64,000 nt of DNA, from the NCBI GenBank assembly GCA_022495005.1, contig JAGYXB010000160.1, positions 558,001-622,000 on the forward strand. Direction: 5' to 3'. Every line of letters begins with the position of its first letter. Within the stretch, counting starts at the first letter, position 1. The notes under the pieces were generated by a model that worked only from the letters and a program-made list of their open reading frames with translations, made no database searches and was not told the DNA's origin. Both the position numbers and the translations under genes were made by a program. The DNA comes from Rhyacophila brunnea (lineage: Eukaryota; Arthropoda; Insecta; Trichoptera; Rhyacophilidae). Below are positions 47,238 through 59,636 of the stretch, piece by piece.

Positions 47238-47647
47238 GGGTCTAGGACGATTCGGCGCCGGGACAAATGGGCGCCACGCAATCGAATGAAATTTGAAATA
47301 AATAGACGTTCATGAATTATAGACACTTTAAAAATATATATTTAATGTTATTATTTATATTTAAATGATTATTTAATACTTGGTGATTAGCGCACGTAAA
47401 TAGTGATTTAAATTGTGCATATTATTATGTTTAAGTTATTTTTATATAAAGCCTCAGGCATGATAATTCTTAATTCCGCAATAAAAAACATTATACTAAG
47501 AGCAAAATGAATTAAAACCACTAAGTAGTAGATAGAAACTGATTAAAATTCCTCATCTACTTTCTGTATAAAATCGTCATGAACGTTTATTTATTTCGTT
47601 TGACTGTGCGGCGCCCTATTGTACTGGCACCCAGTTGTCTCATTTCC
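47238..47647 (+). mobile_element. Mutator-like MITE, copy 2
   Basis: It runs from GGGTCTAGGACGATTCGGCG to CCAGTTGTCTCATTTCC and shares AGCCTCAGGCATGATAATTC with copy 1. The flanks CCTAAATAT and TTATACATA no longer match. Confidence 0.75.
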
Positions 47648-48189
47648 TTATACATAATGTCCAAGTGGGCACTTTTTCGTTGTTTACCTCCCATTATCCC
47701 ACTGTTAGCTATTAATAGGAAGTATGTAGGAACTTAGATACAAATTCCGGACAAAAACAACTGTTTTATTTTATAAAATACATAATATGAATATGAAGTC
47801 TCCCATTGGTAAACTTAAACAACCTTGAATGTACATTTTTAAACGATTTAAAATTCAAAGTAAAAAAAGCAAATGCCTCCATTAACAACATCGAGACACG
47901 TTAAATCTATTACGTCGCATTTTTCTAAACTGATTTGCATACCAATAAATTGTTTTCTACAGTTGTTTTCTTTCTGGTAAGGTCTCGATCACAATTATTA
48001 AGTGCACGTCGCATAGTTGAACATCTAATTCAGGCACCTCCATCGTGTTGCAGTTTGTTGAAAGAAATATTATAAATTTTGAAAAAAGGGGTAAATGAGT
48101 ACGCTCAGTTGATTAAGAGGAGTTGTTTGATCTGGCTTTTAACACTGATTGTAATGTAAACATAGAACTACTGCTGACGGATGGTGTTC
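47648..48189. other. Unassigned
   Basis: No motif recognised. Confidence 0.4.
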
Positions 48190-48460
48190 GGGAGAAGATT
48201 CGACATAAATAGTGTACACTAAACTTTGTCAGTCATACTTATTTGTTTTCATTGAACTAATAATATAATTTACACATGTTGTTGTTAGTTTTTAAAATTC
48301 AATTAAACCCTGACTAAACCAAACCATAATAGTACCTATGCTATGGGCGGTCCGACAATAATAGTGCACACTTTTTCAGTCATACATATTTGTTTTCGTT
48401 GAATTGAGAATACATAGTGTTACAAATGGTATTGGTTAGTTTTTATCCATTAACTATGCC
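48190..48460 (+). repeat. Fragment of the palindromic hAT MITE
   Basis: It carries GACATAAATAGTGTACACTA, ACTTTGTCAGTCATA and AATTCAATTAAACCCTGAC. Both ends are missing. Confidence 0.7.
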
Positions 48461-48483
48461 AATATAAAATCGATAAAAATTTC

Positions 48484-48672
48484 GATTCGAACCTGCATCT
48501 CTCGGGATTTGCGCCCACGTGCACTGACCACTATGCTACAGGTATCTTATCTATTGCGACGAATTTTAACGAATGGTTCTTATAATACACTCTGAAGCGT
48601 TTTCTGAATTGCGTTACTAATTATAGGCGATCGGCTCTTGTATTTTAAATCAAAGTATTGAATTACCTACTG
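48484..48672 (-). repeat. tRNA-like-bearing repeat, fragment
   Basis: It starts within the type I tRNA-like T-arm (GATTCGAACCTGCATCTCTC) and runs through the body to CTCTTGTATTTTAAATCAAA. The remaining border (ACTTGAACTTGCTAATAATT) appears only at about 49460, after an unrelated 770-bp block. Confidence 0.65.
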
Positions 48673-49444
48673 TTACCAGACAAAAAAGAAAAGAACCCGG
48701 CACGACAGTTTCAAATTCTAGATCAACAATTTAACAACCAAAAAAATACCCAACTCCGCTGGCGAATGTTTAGAATCTCTGACAAAGTTAAGTAAACAAT
48801 AACACCCTCGACGGGCGAACAAAATTGTACCTGCCGACGAGAGCGTCGTCCGGTCGAGGTGACAGAAAAAATTACCGTTAGGTTTTGACTTGACCGAAAG
48901 CATTCCCTTTGAACCCCTCCCCGCTGTCTCACCACCGATAGGGTCGTTGCAGATAAGGGCCGACAGTACTCATTCTCCCGCCAAAGTGGAAACTGATATC
49001 CAGGGTTGCACCTTTGGTGTGGCCCGGATTCTTTACGATGTAAACTGTAAAGTCACGCTCGTTTCATTATTATAAATCAGTGAATTCCTTTTGTGTAAGC
49101 GGCCCGATAGTAATCCCTATAACCACCTCAAAACCATGTGTCGCGTCCTCGATAAAACACTTTCGCGCCGATTCGGCTAATGTGTTTAAACACGTGTTCC
49201 CATATAATGACTGTGCGATAGCTAAATCTAAGACTCCTGTGTAAGTGTAATTAATGATGTAATCCAACCAATGTATGAAAAGTTAATGTAATTAAACGTC
49301 CCTGCGCAGAGAAATCGTCAAATCAAAGACGTTTTTTATCTTAAATTATGTATCCTGATGTCCACACATGACCTGCAACCCGAAGTGATACCGGATCAGC
49401 ACATCTACCCAGAAGACATGTGAGTTCACCATTCCCCCCCGGTA
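48673..49444. other. GC-richer block inside a broken repeat
   Basis: The block is much less AT-rich than its flanks and contains overlapping open frames on both strands without a domain. It sits where the tRNA-like repeat is interrupted, so it may be an insertion, but no inverted ends or target duplication were found. Confidence 0.35.
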
Positions 49445-49850
49445 TCACTACATACCTACTTGAACTTGCTAATAATTTAATATTAACTATTTTTAATAAT
49501 TCTAAAATAATGCACTTATAAAAATAACAATTAATTAAGAGTATGTAAAGTGATCATATAGTAGAGGTAGAGTGATAAGGTGATATGCAGACAAAAGGGC
49601 ACTCACCTACATCTAAACATTGTCGATCGCGCAGACTCAATCGAAGCTAATAATAAAATCACGAGTAGGTAACTAAGGTGGACAGAGAGTAGCAGGCTCT
49701 CATTCTACTGCCGAACTACATATTTTTGGATACGTTTTACAATTGTGAACTAACAAGCTCCTCCCATTTAGTCGACAACAGCGCCTTCCGGCTTTTGCCT
49801 AAATCTAGTAGTGTTATACTGTTGTAGATACGTATAATATCTGTTTTATA
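49445..49850. other. Tail of the tRNA-like repeat, then unassigned sequence
   Basis: 49455-49500 matches the outer part of the tRNA-like repeat. The rest shows nothing. Confidence 0.4.
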
Positions 49851-50323
49851 TTACAACGTTTTTCTTAGCTCGTATTCTTTGTCCGGTACAAATCTTGCAA
49901 TCGATTGTTAACTAACTTCCCGACTAGCTAGACATTTAAACTTTTAGAATATAGGTATCAAAACACGATGCCAATGCATTCTTCTAAAACTTTTAGCCAT
50001 CTTTAAGCAGACTTGAAATCATTTTCAGTTAATTCTGTTTTGTATGGAAAGTTATTTCAGAAAAATCCGTAAAAAGTAAAAGACTATTATTGGTTGCTGG
50101 ACCACCCCGGTCCTAGCAACTAAATTATTAATATATACGTGCGTTACTATGGAAATCAAAATGAAATGTCAAAATGACATTTCAGTATTCTATAATATTC
50201 GTTTGTTTGTTTGTTTTTTATTTACTTCTTATCAAGTAAAAGTTTGAGCATATTGAGCATAATAATTCAACAGAAAATTTAAAAACGTTGTATATAAAAA
50301 GTTCTTTTTATCTTGTAATTATT
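49851..50323 (-). mobile_element. TTACAA-ended repeat, copy 6
   Basis: Complete reversed copy, with ends TTACAACGTTTTTCTTAGC and TTTATCTTGTAATTATT. Confidence 0.8.
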
Positions 50324-50407
50324 TTCAATGTTCCTATCCGAAAATAAATTTAATAAACTATTTTTATTATTCAACGAATAAGAATAAGATTTGAGAATGT
50401 AACAATC

Positions 50408-50730
50408 TATAACACGATGCCAATGCATTTTTAAAATACTTTTAACCATCTTTAAGTAGAACTCAAATCATTTTCAGTTAATTCTGTTTTGTACGAAAAG
50501 TTATTTCGGAAGCAATCCGTAATCCAATCCACTATTATTGGTTGCTAGGGATCTAGGGTCCTAGCAACTAAATTATTAATATATACGTGCGTTACTATGG
50601 AAATCAATATGACATGTCAAGTACAATTTTTTTTGATCGTTTAAGCTAGTCAAGTCAAGTTTGTATGATTCAACAGAAAATTTAAAAACGTTGTAGGTAT
50701 ATAAAAAGTTCTTTTTATCTTGTAATTATT
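50408..50730 (-). mobile_element. TTACAA-ended repeat, copy 7 (truncated)
   Basis: It lacks the TTACAACG end and begins at ACACGATGCCAATGCATT. The preceding 50350-50405 is border sequence of the tRNA-like repeat. Confidence 0.8.
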
Positions 50731-51130
50731 TTATTTCAAGTCGCGGGCTAACAATGGTTAATAATAATTTTCAACAATATCACAAACGTCTCAAGGAATT
50801 CGGCATCTCTCGTGGATTTAAATGATGTTCTCTACATGTTGAGCATTCGCTATGAATTTGGACGAAATATTGCAATGCGATCTTTGATCGAATTTACTTA
50901 TGCGATGATCGATTTCAAAAGAATAATAATTGAATGTGTACTTTTTAATGGCAGTGATTTTATTTCTGCAATACTCGCATAACAGGTAGATGCATTGTAA
51001 TGCAACTGTTTATTGAATCGTTTTGATTTTTTAACACTTTCATTTTAATCCAGCAGTCGCATTGAACAAATAACAAAAAAATAGCAATTTCCACTCTCGT
51101 AAAATATTGGTAACACAATAAATATGTCTT

Positions 51131-51560
51131 ATTACAACGTTTTTCTTAGCTCGTATTCTTATTTGTCCGGTACAAATCTTGCAATCGATTTCTAACTAAC
51201 TTCCCGACTAGCTAGACATTTTAAACTTTTAGAATATATCAGAACACGAAGCCAAAGCATTTTTTTTAATACTTTTAGCCATCTTTAAGTAGAAGTGAAT
51301 TCATTTTCAGGTAATTCTGTTTTGTATGAAAAGTTATTTCGACACCATTATTGGTTGCTAGAGGGGTCTGGGGTCCTAGACACTAAATTATTAATATATA
51401 CGTGCAATCAATATGACATGTCAAAATGACATTTCAGTATTATTTCTATCAAGTACAAATTTTTTTGATCGTTTAAGGTAGTCAAGTCAAGTTTATATGA
51501 TTCAACAGACAATTTAAAAACGTTGTAGGTACATAAAAAGTTCTTTTTACCTTGTAATTT
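51131..51560 (-). mobile_element. TTACAA-ended repeat, copy 8
   Basis: Reversed copy with the TTACAACG end and a decayed CTTGTAATTT end. It shares TTTTTTTGATCGTTTAAG with copies 2, 4 and 7. Confidence 0.8.
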
Positions 51561-51627
51561 TTTTTTATATGCATGTAATTTCTGATGGAAACTATTCTAA
51601 ATTGTTATTTTTTTCTACATTTTAGAA

Positions 51628-52447
<820 letters not shown>

Positions 52448-52987
52448 TTTTCCATTTTCACTATCTGCCAGAATTACTACTACCAGCTCCACCACGCTTT
52501 TGTTTCTTATTTGGTACAGTCATTCTTGTGGGTATAAATGAAATCTCTTGTTACTGTATTACTTACTTTGGTTATTTACGTATAAATTGCCTTGAATTGC
52601 TCCGATCAGGTCAGGCATTCTCTCGATACAGTGGTCATTGTAAATCGATCAAAATCAGAAGTTCGCGGCGCAGCTTCTTCCGCCGCCTGACGAGGTCAGT
52701 GTGATAATATTATAAGTGATGCATAAAGCCTAAGGACCGACCTATGCAATTACATATTTATAATAAACGTAATGCTTATTCTTGAATAGTGTCTGCCTGG
52801 TATTTTGTATACAATGCGATCTGTCATGTATGCGTGAGTTTCGTCGTTTCCGTTTACACATCTGGTAAATATTACTAGTAAAAATAATATTAAAAACCGA
52901 AAAAAAATACGCAATACTATATTATAGTGTATTATATACTTATTTTTGTTGCCATGCAAAATGCGTGCCATAGGTTCGCCATTACTG
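52448..52987. mobile_element. hAT-like element (CAGGGTTGGCGAACC family), copy 2, left-truncated
   Basis: It is collinear with 28080-28526, ending GCGTGCCATAGGTTCGCC and ATTACTG. An extra AT-rich block lies near the right end. Confidence 0.7.
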
Positions 52988-53282
52988 TTATATAACATAG
53001 ATACAAGAGTTTGTTCTTTGTATAACTTGCGCAAATTATTGTCTATCGTTGTAAATAGTGAAAAAGTGACTCATAATTAATGAGTATAACAGACGCTAAT
53101 AAAGTGACAATATCTCACATGCTAAGAACTTGTAATATACTACGTTCAATTTATTCAGTCGTGTCGGAATGCCATTCGAATCAATTATAGAAGCGCACAC
53201 TAAACTTGGCACTGAAAATTGATGCGACAGATCATTGGAAATATCTCCAGGTCTACTTTAAAGATTGACCTGGATTATAAAT

Positions 53283-53530
53283 AGACTAAAGAGTAAATAC
53301 ACGTGAAGGGTATTTTTCTTAAGCTATACGGCGCCAAAGTAGAGAAGGAATTCAAAGAAATAGAGATACCTATGCAAAAGCGTAAGGTTTTCAAAAATTT
53401 ATGGTATGCGGACGACACAGTGGTCATTGTTAAAAGTCGGAAAGACTTGGAAATAAATACTCATCAACAAGGTCTGCAACAGATATATGCAATAGAAAGA
53501 CAAAATACATGCGTAGCAGCCCTTAATTAA
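53283..53530 (+). pseudogene. LINE reverse-transcriptase fragment with YADD motif
   Basis: A 75-codon frame reads KVFKNLWYADDTVVIVKSRK and DLEINTHQQGLQQ. YADD is the catalytic core of reverse transcriptases, and the K..NL.YADD..V pattern is that of LINE ORF2. The neighbouring domains are missing. Confidence 0.7.
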
Positions 53531-53604
53531 TGACAGAACCTGAAATACAACACAGTGCCAATGAAATTAAGATATTATGTCTTTACGGTTTTGCCATACA
53601 GAAT

Positions 53605-54000
53605 GGGGTTACATGTAAATTGTACGTAAAAGATTTCACCGTGAGCTTTCTTATCAGAAAGAGATAACCGTATACCATACGGTCTCCAATTTTATTAGAT
53701 TCAATATAAACATTAATTCAATTTCCATAGCTGATTTTGACAAAATTCAAGAATGAAAACCTAACCTCATCTTAGAAATAATCCAGTATATCGGTAATTT
53801 TAAAATTTGTTTGCTGCTGGCTTCCTGTAAAGTGTAAACCGACAATAACCGTGTTTTATTTAGACATGAATTTTATGTCAGTACTATACGACTCAAAGAG
53901 GTCGGACGGTCTTTAATATACGGCCATATATTTTTGACACAATATTTCTCGGTGAAGTGTGATACGGCTAACTGCATACGTACAAGTTTCCGGACACCAC
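53605..54000 (+). repeat. TTACATGTAAATT dispersed repeat, long version
   Basis: Collinear with 20155-20570 along its length. Confidence 0.7.
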
Positions 54001-54548
54001 GGAATGGAGGCATAGACACAAAGAAATAAACCCAAAAACTTGAATCTTTCACGATGTGGGCACGTATAGTAATTTTAGATTGATACTTGGGTAGAATGCA
54101 GAATCAAGAATTGTCCGTAAAATGTAGCGTATTACAATTTTTTTACCTACTACGAAGTGAATTTGTGTCAAATCATAAACATATGTCAGAAAAATATGAA
54201 GTTTCCGATTTTTAACATTCGATATCTTTTTAAGAGTAAATTTGCTTGAAATTAAGCTCGATTTAACCAAAAGATCGCGTGGGTGTGTGTGAATTAAAGT
54301 TAAAGTCTAAAATAATCAACAAAATGGCATTTACACGTGATATTGGTGTGTGTTTCCAAAATATCTTAGCATATAAATTATATTACTACTACTAGTTGTT
54401 ATATAAATTTTATTCATAGACAATAAAATAACAAATCGACGGTTTGCAAGCAAATAAACATAATTTTGGAATGAATAATATTGTGAAAATTCTACACATA
54501 TTCCTCAGTATTTACACGTGCTCATAATAAAACATTATATTGGCAATG
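54001..54548. other. Unassigned
   Basis: AT-rich; no motif recognised. Confidence 0.4.
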
Positions 54549-54552
54549 TTAA

Positions 54553-55942
54553 GGGGGGACATGCTCGTCGAAGGTCAAAATTGAGTTTTTATTGTATTTT
54601 CAAACCATGATCCTGGACACTCCTTAAACGTTGTAGATAATCTATTTATATATATTTGGAGCCTTATTATCCCTTATAGTTATTTTATACATTTGATGAC
54701 TGCATAAAGTATTTTTGTTACATAAAATAGTATTCTTTTAAACCTCTCGCTCTAATGTTTTAGAATATAGTCATATTTCGGTACATAACTGTGCAGTGGT
54801 GTTACGATTTTTTACATTTATTAATTTTTAAACGCATTTATAAAACCATTAGCATAATTTATTACGAGATAATTTTGTAAAATATTCACGATAAAAAATT
54901 ATATTGAGCATCTCTGTGATCCCGAATTTGACAAGAATTAGGCATTTTATTATTCAAAAAATCGGCAAGATTAACACATTTGAAGATGATTCTAAAGATA
55001 CTTATTATAAGTTATGTCATTGACCATTCAAGTGTGATAAAAATCTTATGAATAATGATTGCTTTATAATAATTATTGACCTAAGAATAAGGTAGTGTTT
55101 TTTTGAAATACGCCATTTCTTTTGTCATTCCCTAGTGGTTAAGCTACAACATACGGCCGTAGCCATAAAATGACAAACTATAATTAAAATAAGGAGTAAA
55201 ATTATGTTAACGCGCGTGTTTGAACATGTACCTAACCGAATTTTTTATTATTTTTTTTTAAATGGTACATGTTCAAACACGCGCGTCAATATCATTTTAC
55301 TCCCTACTTCAATTATAGTATGTCAATTAATGGCTACGGCCGTATGTTTTAGCTTAACCACTGGGGAATGACAAAAGAAATGGCGTATTTCAAAAAAACA
55401 CTACCTTATTCTTAGGTCAATAATTATTATAAAGCAATCATTATTCATAAGATGTTTATCACACTTGAATGGTCAAATACATAGCTTATAATAAGTATCT
55501 TTAAAATTATCTTCAAATGTGTTAATCTTGCCGATTTTTTTGAATAATAAAATGCCTAATTCTTGTCAAATTTGGGATCACAGAGATTATCAATATAATT
55601 TTTATCGTGAATATTTTACAAAAATTATCTCGCAATAAATTATACTAATGGTTTTATAAATGCGTTTAAAAATTAATAAATGTAAAAAATCTTAACACCA
55701 CTGCACAGTTATGTACCGAAATATGACTATATTCTAAACATTAGAGCGAGAGGTTTAAAAGAATACTATTTTATGTAACAAAAATACTGATGCAGTCATC
55801 AAATGTATAAAATAACTCTAAAGGATAATAAGGCTTCAAAATTATATAAATAGATTATCTACAACGTTTAAGGAGTGTCCAGGATCATGGTTTGAAAATA
55901 CAATAAAAAGTCAATTTTGACCTTCGACGAGCATGTCCCCCC
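54553..55942. mobile_element. TTAA-flanked palindromic element with about 680-bp arms
   Basis: A 1390-bp element lies between TTAA at 54549-54552 and 55943-55946. Its ends are GGGGGGACATGCTCGTCGAA and the exact inverse. The left arm runs to GAACATGTACC at 55232 and the right arm starts at GGTACATGTTC at 55264, leaving a 31-base AT-rich loop. The arms correspond along their length with scattered differences. No transposase is encoded. TTAA with GGG ends fits Kolobok or piggyBac-type mobilisation. Rearranged relatives lie at 2489-3014 and 58572-59351. Confidence 0.9.
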
Positions 55943-55946
55943 TTAA

Positions 55947-56344
55947 CAAATTACTTAGAAATATTCGTGCGCAAGTAGAGGCCAAACTGTAAAACTATTC
56001 CACATGATCTTTCAGTTAGTGAAAACGTTTAACAACTACACTCGAAATAGCTTCGCAAACGGAAGCTCGATAAAAAGCTTGGAAAATTGCTAATGAACAC
56101 TCGCTGACACTCCCATTACATGGCACTGGACGCAAATTTGTATTTATCCAACGAGATCTCTATGCACATTACATGGTATACGAATACCATTAAGTATTTA
56201 ACAAATTGAAAGATTAGTACCATATTAGCCTACTTGCCTGAGCCTGCTGCATGAGGCTACGGACAAAATAACACACGGAGAAATTGTTAATGATCCGGAC
56301 CGACCCACAAATATACAAACGTATATCCACCCACCTAATTTTTA
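55947..56344. other. Unassigned
   Basis: No motif recognised. Confidence 0.4.
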
Positions 56345-56870
56345 AATAAACTTTTTTTTAATTAACTATTTTTTTCATTTAACGAATAATTAATTCACTA
56401 GATTTATGAAAGTATCATTCTAATTATTGAACATTCATTTTTAATAATTAGAAAATATTTTAATAATTAGAATGTAACATTCTTAAATCTTGTGAATTAT
56501 TCGTTGAATAAAAAAAAAATAGATAATTAAAAATAATATTAGCAAGTTCAAGTAAGTTACCACAAAAAAATCTTGGAGTGATCCGTGACGTCGGTTAGTA
56601 ATTAAAGTAATACCTACTTTGATTTAAAATACAAAAGCCGATCGCCAATAGTAGCTCAATTTAGAAAGCGCTTCAGTGAGTATTAAAAGCCATTAGTTAT
56701 AACTTGTCACAATTTAGTATGACTCCTTTAGCATAGTGGTCTATGTGCGTGGGCGCGATACCGGAGAGATGCAGGTTCGATTCCTGCGGGGTGTCTCTTT
56801 TCAAAAAGATTTTTTCAGTTGGTTGTAATATATTTTCTCAGAAGTATTTTCAAAATTATGTATGTTAAAC
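56345..56870 (+). repeat. tRNA-like-bearing repeat, near-complete, with inverted border
   Basis: From 56345 a border in inverse orientation meets a plus-oriented unit at about 56450. The unit continues through GTGACGTCGGTTAGTAATTA and the type I tRNA-like module (56721-56795), ending near TTTTCAAAATTATGTATGTT. Confidence 0.75.
56721..56795 (+). other. tRNA-like module, type I, best copy
   Basis: The A-box-like TTAGCATAGTGGTCTATGTG and a perfect T-arm GCAGGTTCGATTCCTGC are present. The 5' GACTCC and 3' GGGTGTC ends pair in part. The anticodon arm is not convincing. Confidence 0.7.
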
Positions 56871-56995
56871 TATTTTTCCTTAGATCAACCGTTCAAAAAC
56901 TTTCTTAAATGTATATATTCAATACAAGTAAAAACTATGTTTACTTATGTGATTTTGGTGCACTTAATTGCAACCGCTATAACTACTATGTATAC

Positions 56996-57671
56996 CAGTG
57001 GCGAAGACTCAATACTAGGCGATTATTTAACGCCTACCATCTTAAAACATATATTTTTAATTGCATATTGACATAGATATTCTATAAAAATAATTTAATT
57101 TTCCAACGACAGATGTCGTATATGTAGGAATGTATTATAGAAATTACAAAACAATCTACAAAGAATTAAAAAATATATATACCACACCGCGACATCTGTC
57201 TTGACATTAATAAATGTCGGATTATTTGTCAAGGAATTGTGATATTTTTCATTAGTATTTAACGCCACGTAACCTCGGTCAGTCTATAGAATTGTATGAA
57301 ATATGGTAGGCTTCTATCGCAAAGCCTAAAACCTTCTCGAATAATATTATTGTCATGATTCCACTTTGTCCAAAACAATTAATAATTAGATATTTAACAA
57401 AAATAATTTCTATGCCATTTAATCGCATATTAATAAAATATACTTAGATTGTTTTTAAAAAAAAGTAGTTTAAATTCATCGCTCAATTTTATGTCGTCGG
57501 TGAATTTTTGAAGTTTCATTGCATTATTGTGTCGTTGTCACCAGTGTGTATCTACTCATTAGTAGTAATATCGTAATATCTTCTTATTTTTCGTAAGTAC
57601 ACCTGACAGGTGTGCTCTTATTCTCAGATCTCCACAGCCTACCTCTATCCAAAAGTCACCCTTCGCCACTG
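56996..57671 (+). mobile_element. hAT element (CAGTGGCGAAGACTC), copy 2
   Basis: Collinear with 36691-37568 at both ends (CAGTGGCGAAGACTCAATAC and AAAAGTCACCCTTCGCCACT). Flanking octamers ATGTATAC and GTTTAAAG do not match, so the duplication is lost or the ends are altered. Confidence 0.75.
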
Positions 57672-57809
57672 GTTTAAAGACGTATCTTAAGTTATAACGC
57701 TTTTTAGGTTAGCTGATTAAGAAACGACTCAGATAATCATATTAATTATAATGAAAAATACTCATTTCCACTAATAAAATCATATTATTATAAGTAGTTT
57801 ACTTTGTAC

Positions 57810-57985
57810 ATTGTACAAAACGTCCGCAAGGTAGGCTTTGAGGCCACTGGATGGATGAAATGATAACATTCTGCGGAAGTAGGTACGCGGCAACACAATG
57901 CACAGGACCGAGAGAAGTGGAAGCAGATTGAAGAGGCCTTCATCCAGCAGTGGATAGATTCAGGCTGGTGATGATCATGATGACT
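57810..57985 (+). pseudogene. RTE-type LINE 3' end
   Basis: It starts at TACAAAACGTCCGCAAGGTA and runs through GAAATGATAACATTCTGCGG to CCAGCAGTGGATAGATTCAG with a GATGATCATGATGAC tail. It is the same subfamily as 32625-32945. Confidence 0.8.
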
Positions 57986-58571
57986 TGGTACATATTGTTT
58001 AATATGAGAAACCAGATATGTATATTTAATAATTATTAATGGTTAAACCCCGCCACTTAGAAAGTCGTTGAACCGCCACTGATAGCACGTGTTATATTAC
58101 GTAATATTGCATAAGAAACAGCAAATAAATTTGAAGTGCAACCAATAATTAAATCTTTTACGGTCACTCACGCGAAGGTTGCATATCATTATTTTGTTAT
58201 TCAATATTTCAAGGCGACCTCTGATACAATCGCAAAAACTCCTTTTGCCAGAAGACATACGTAAGTAAGATTTGTGTGAATATATATATATATAATATGA
58301 TACTAACGATTCGGTAAAATGAATGATTCTATCTACGAATATATTTGGCTTTCGAGAGCTACTCTATATCTGTCAGAAATGAGGTGATAATAAAACAACC
58401 CTTGCATGCTCTCGTCAGACCTACGGATGTTACAGCATGCGCTATAGATCCCTCAAGAAAATCTATATCTGGTCTTCCTCTTGTTCAAATCGAATAGTCT
58501 TACATGATGGATGTAGAGGAGCTAAGGGATACTGGATAGACCCAAACAATAATACACCGATAAAGGGAATG
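57986..58571. other. Unassigned
   Basis: No motif recognised; a short TA run lies near 58281-58297. Confidence 0.4.
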
Positions 58572-59351
58572 GTTTTATGAATGCATTTAAAAATTAATAA
58601 ATCTATAAATTTTTAACACCACTGCACATGGATGTACTGGAATATGACTATATTCTAAAACATTAGATCGAGAGGCTTAAAAGAATACTATGTTATGTAA
58701 TAAAAATACTTTATGCAGTCACAAAATGTTTAAAATAAATATAGAGGATAATAAGGCTTCAAAATTATATACATAGATTATCTACATCGTTTAAGTAATA
58801 TTCAGGCTAATGCTGATAAATGCAAATATAATAAAATTAATTATATATAAAAAATAAAATTAAAACAAAAATGATAAATGAAAAATGCGGAAAATACCAT
58901 TTGCCAACACCAATAACTAAATAATTCTAAAGATACTGATTATAAGCTGTATTTGACCATTCAAATGTGATAAATATCCGACGAACAATGATTGTTTTAT
59001 AATAATTATGGACCTAAGAATACGGTAGATTTTTTTTTTAAATACGCCATTTCTATTGGTATTTCCCAGTGGTTAAGCTACAACATACGGTAGTAACTAT
59101 ACGTTGACAAACGATAACTGAAGTAGGGAGTAAGATAATGTTAACGCGCGTGTTTGAACATGTACATAACCATAAAAAAACGATTTTTTTTCGGTTATGT
59201 ACATGTTTGGTTCGGTTAAAATAAATATAAAGGATAATAAGGCTTCAAAATTATATAAATATATTATCTACAACGCTTAAGGAATATCCAGAGTTATGCT
59301 CTGAAAATACCATAAAATTTCCATTTTGACCTACGTGGGGCATGTGGGCCG
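58572..59351. mobile_element. Rearranged copy of the long-inverted-repeat family
   Basis: Blocks of right-arm type (58572-58815), left-arm type (58915-59175), a short central hairpin (AACATGTACATAACC and its inverse, 59156-59205), and an outer right-arm end (59215-59351) follow each other. The end CCCACATGCCCCACGTAGG (read from the right) is followed by TTAA at 59352. Confidence 0.75.
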
Positions 59352-59355
59352 TTAA

Positions 59356-59553
59356 GTAAATATAGTTCAATATTGTCATAACGGAGGCTAACTCTATTTG
59401 TTTTGTTACCATAGTAACCGATTTCAATCTCACTATCACATATTGGAGCGCTCCTTTAGTATATATTATATACCTACTTATAATAACGGAAAACTTTTAA
59501 AACTATTCTAATACCAGCCGATAATAATGTAAATACATTATAAATGAAGGTAT
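59356..59553. other. Unassigned
   Basis: No motif recognised. Confidence 0.4.
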
Positions 59554-59636
59554 GCCCCCCGTAGACCAGTACGTAAGGCGTTGGCCTTTTATCCGGGGGC
59601 TCCGGGTTCGATCCCGGTGAGGTTACAATATATTAT
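59554..59636 (+). other. tRNA-like sequence, probable SINE head
   Basis: A perfect T-arm CCGGGTTCGATCCCGG, a B box GGTTCGATCCC and a D-arm-like GTAGACCAGTACGTAAGG are present. The anticodon arm around CCTTTTATC and the acceptor stem pair poorly, so a working tRNA is unlikely. Relatives are at about 20926 (minus) and 41385. Confidence 0.55.
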
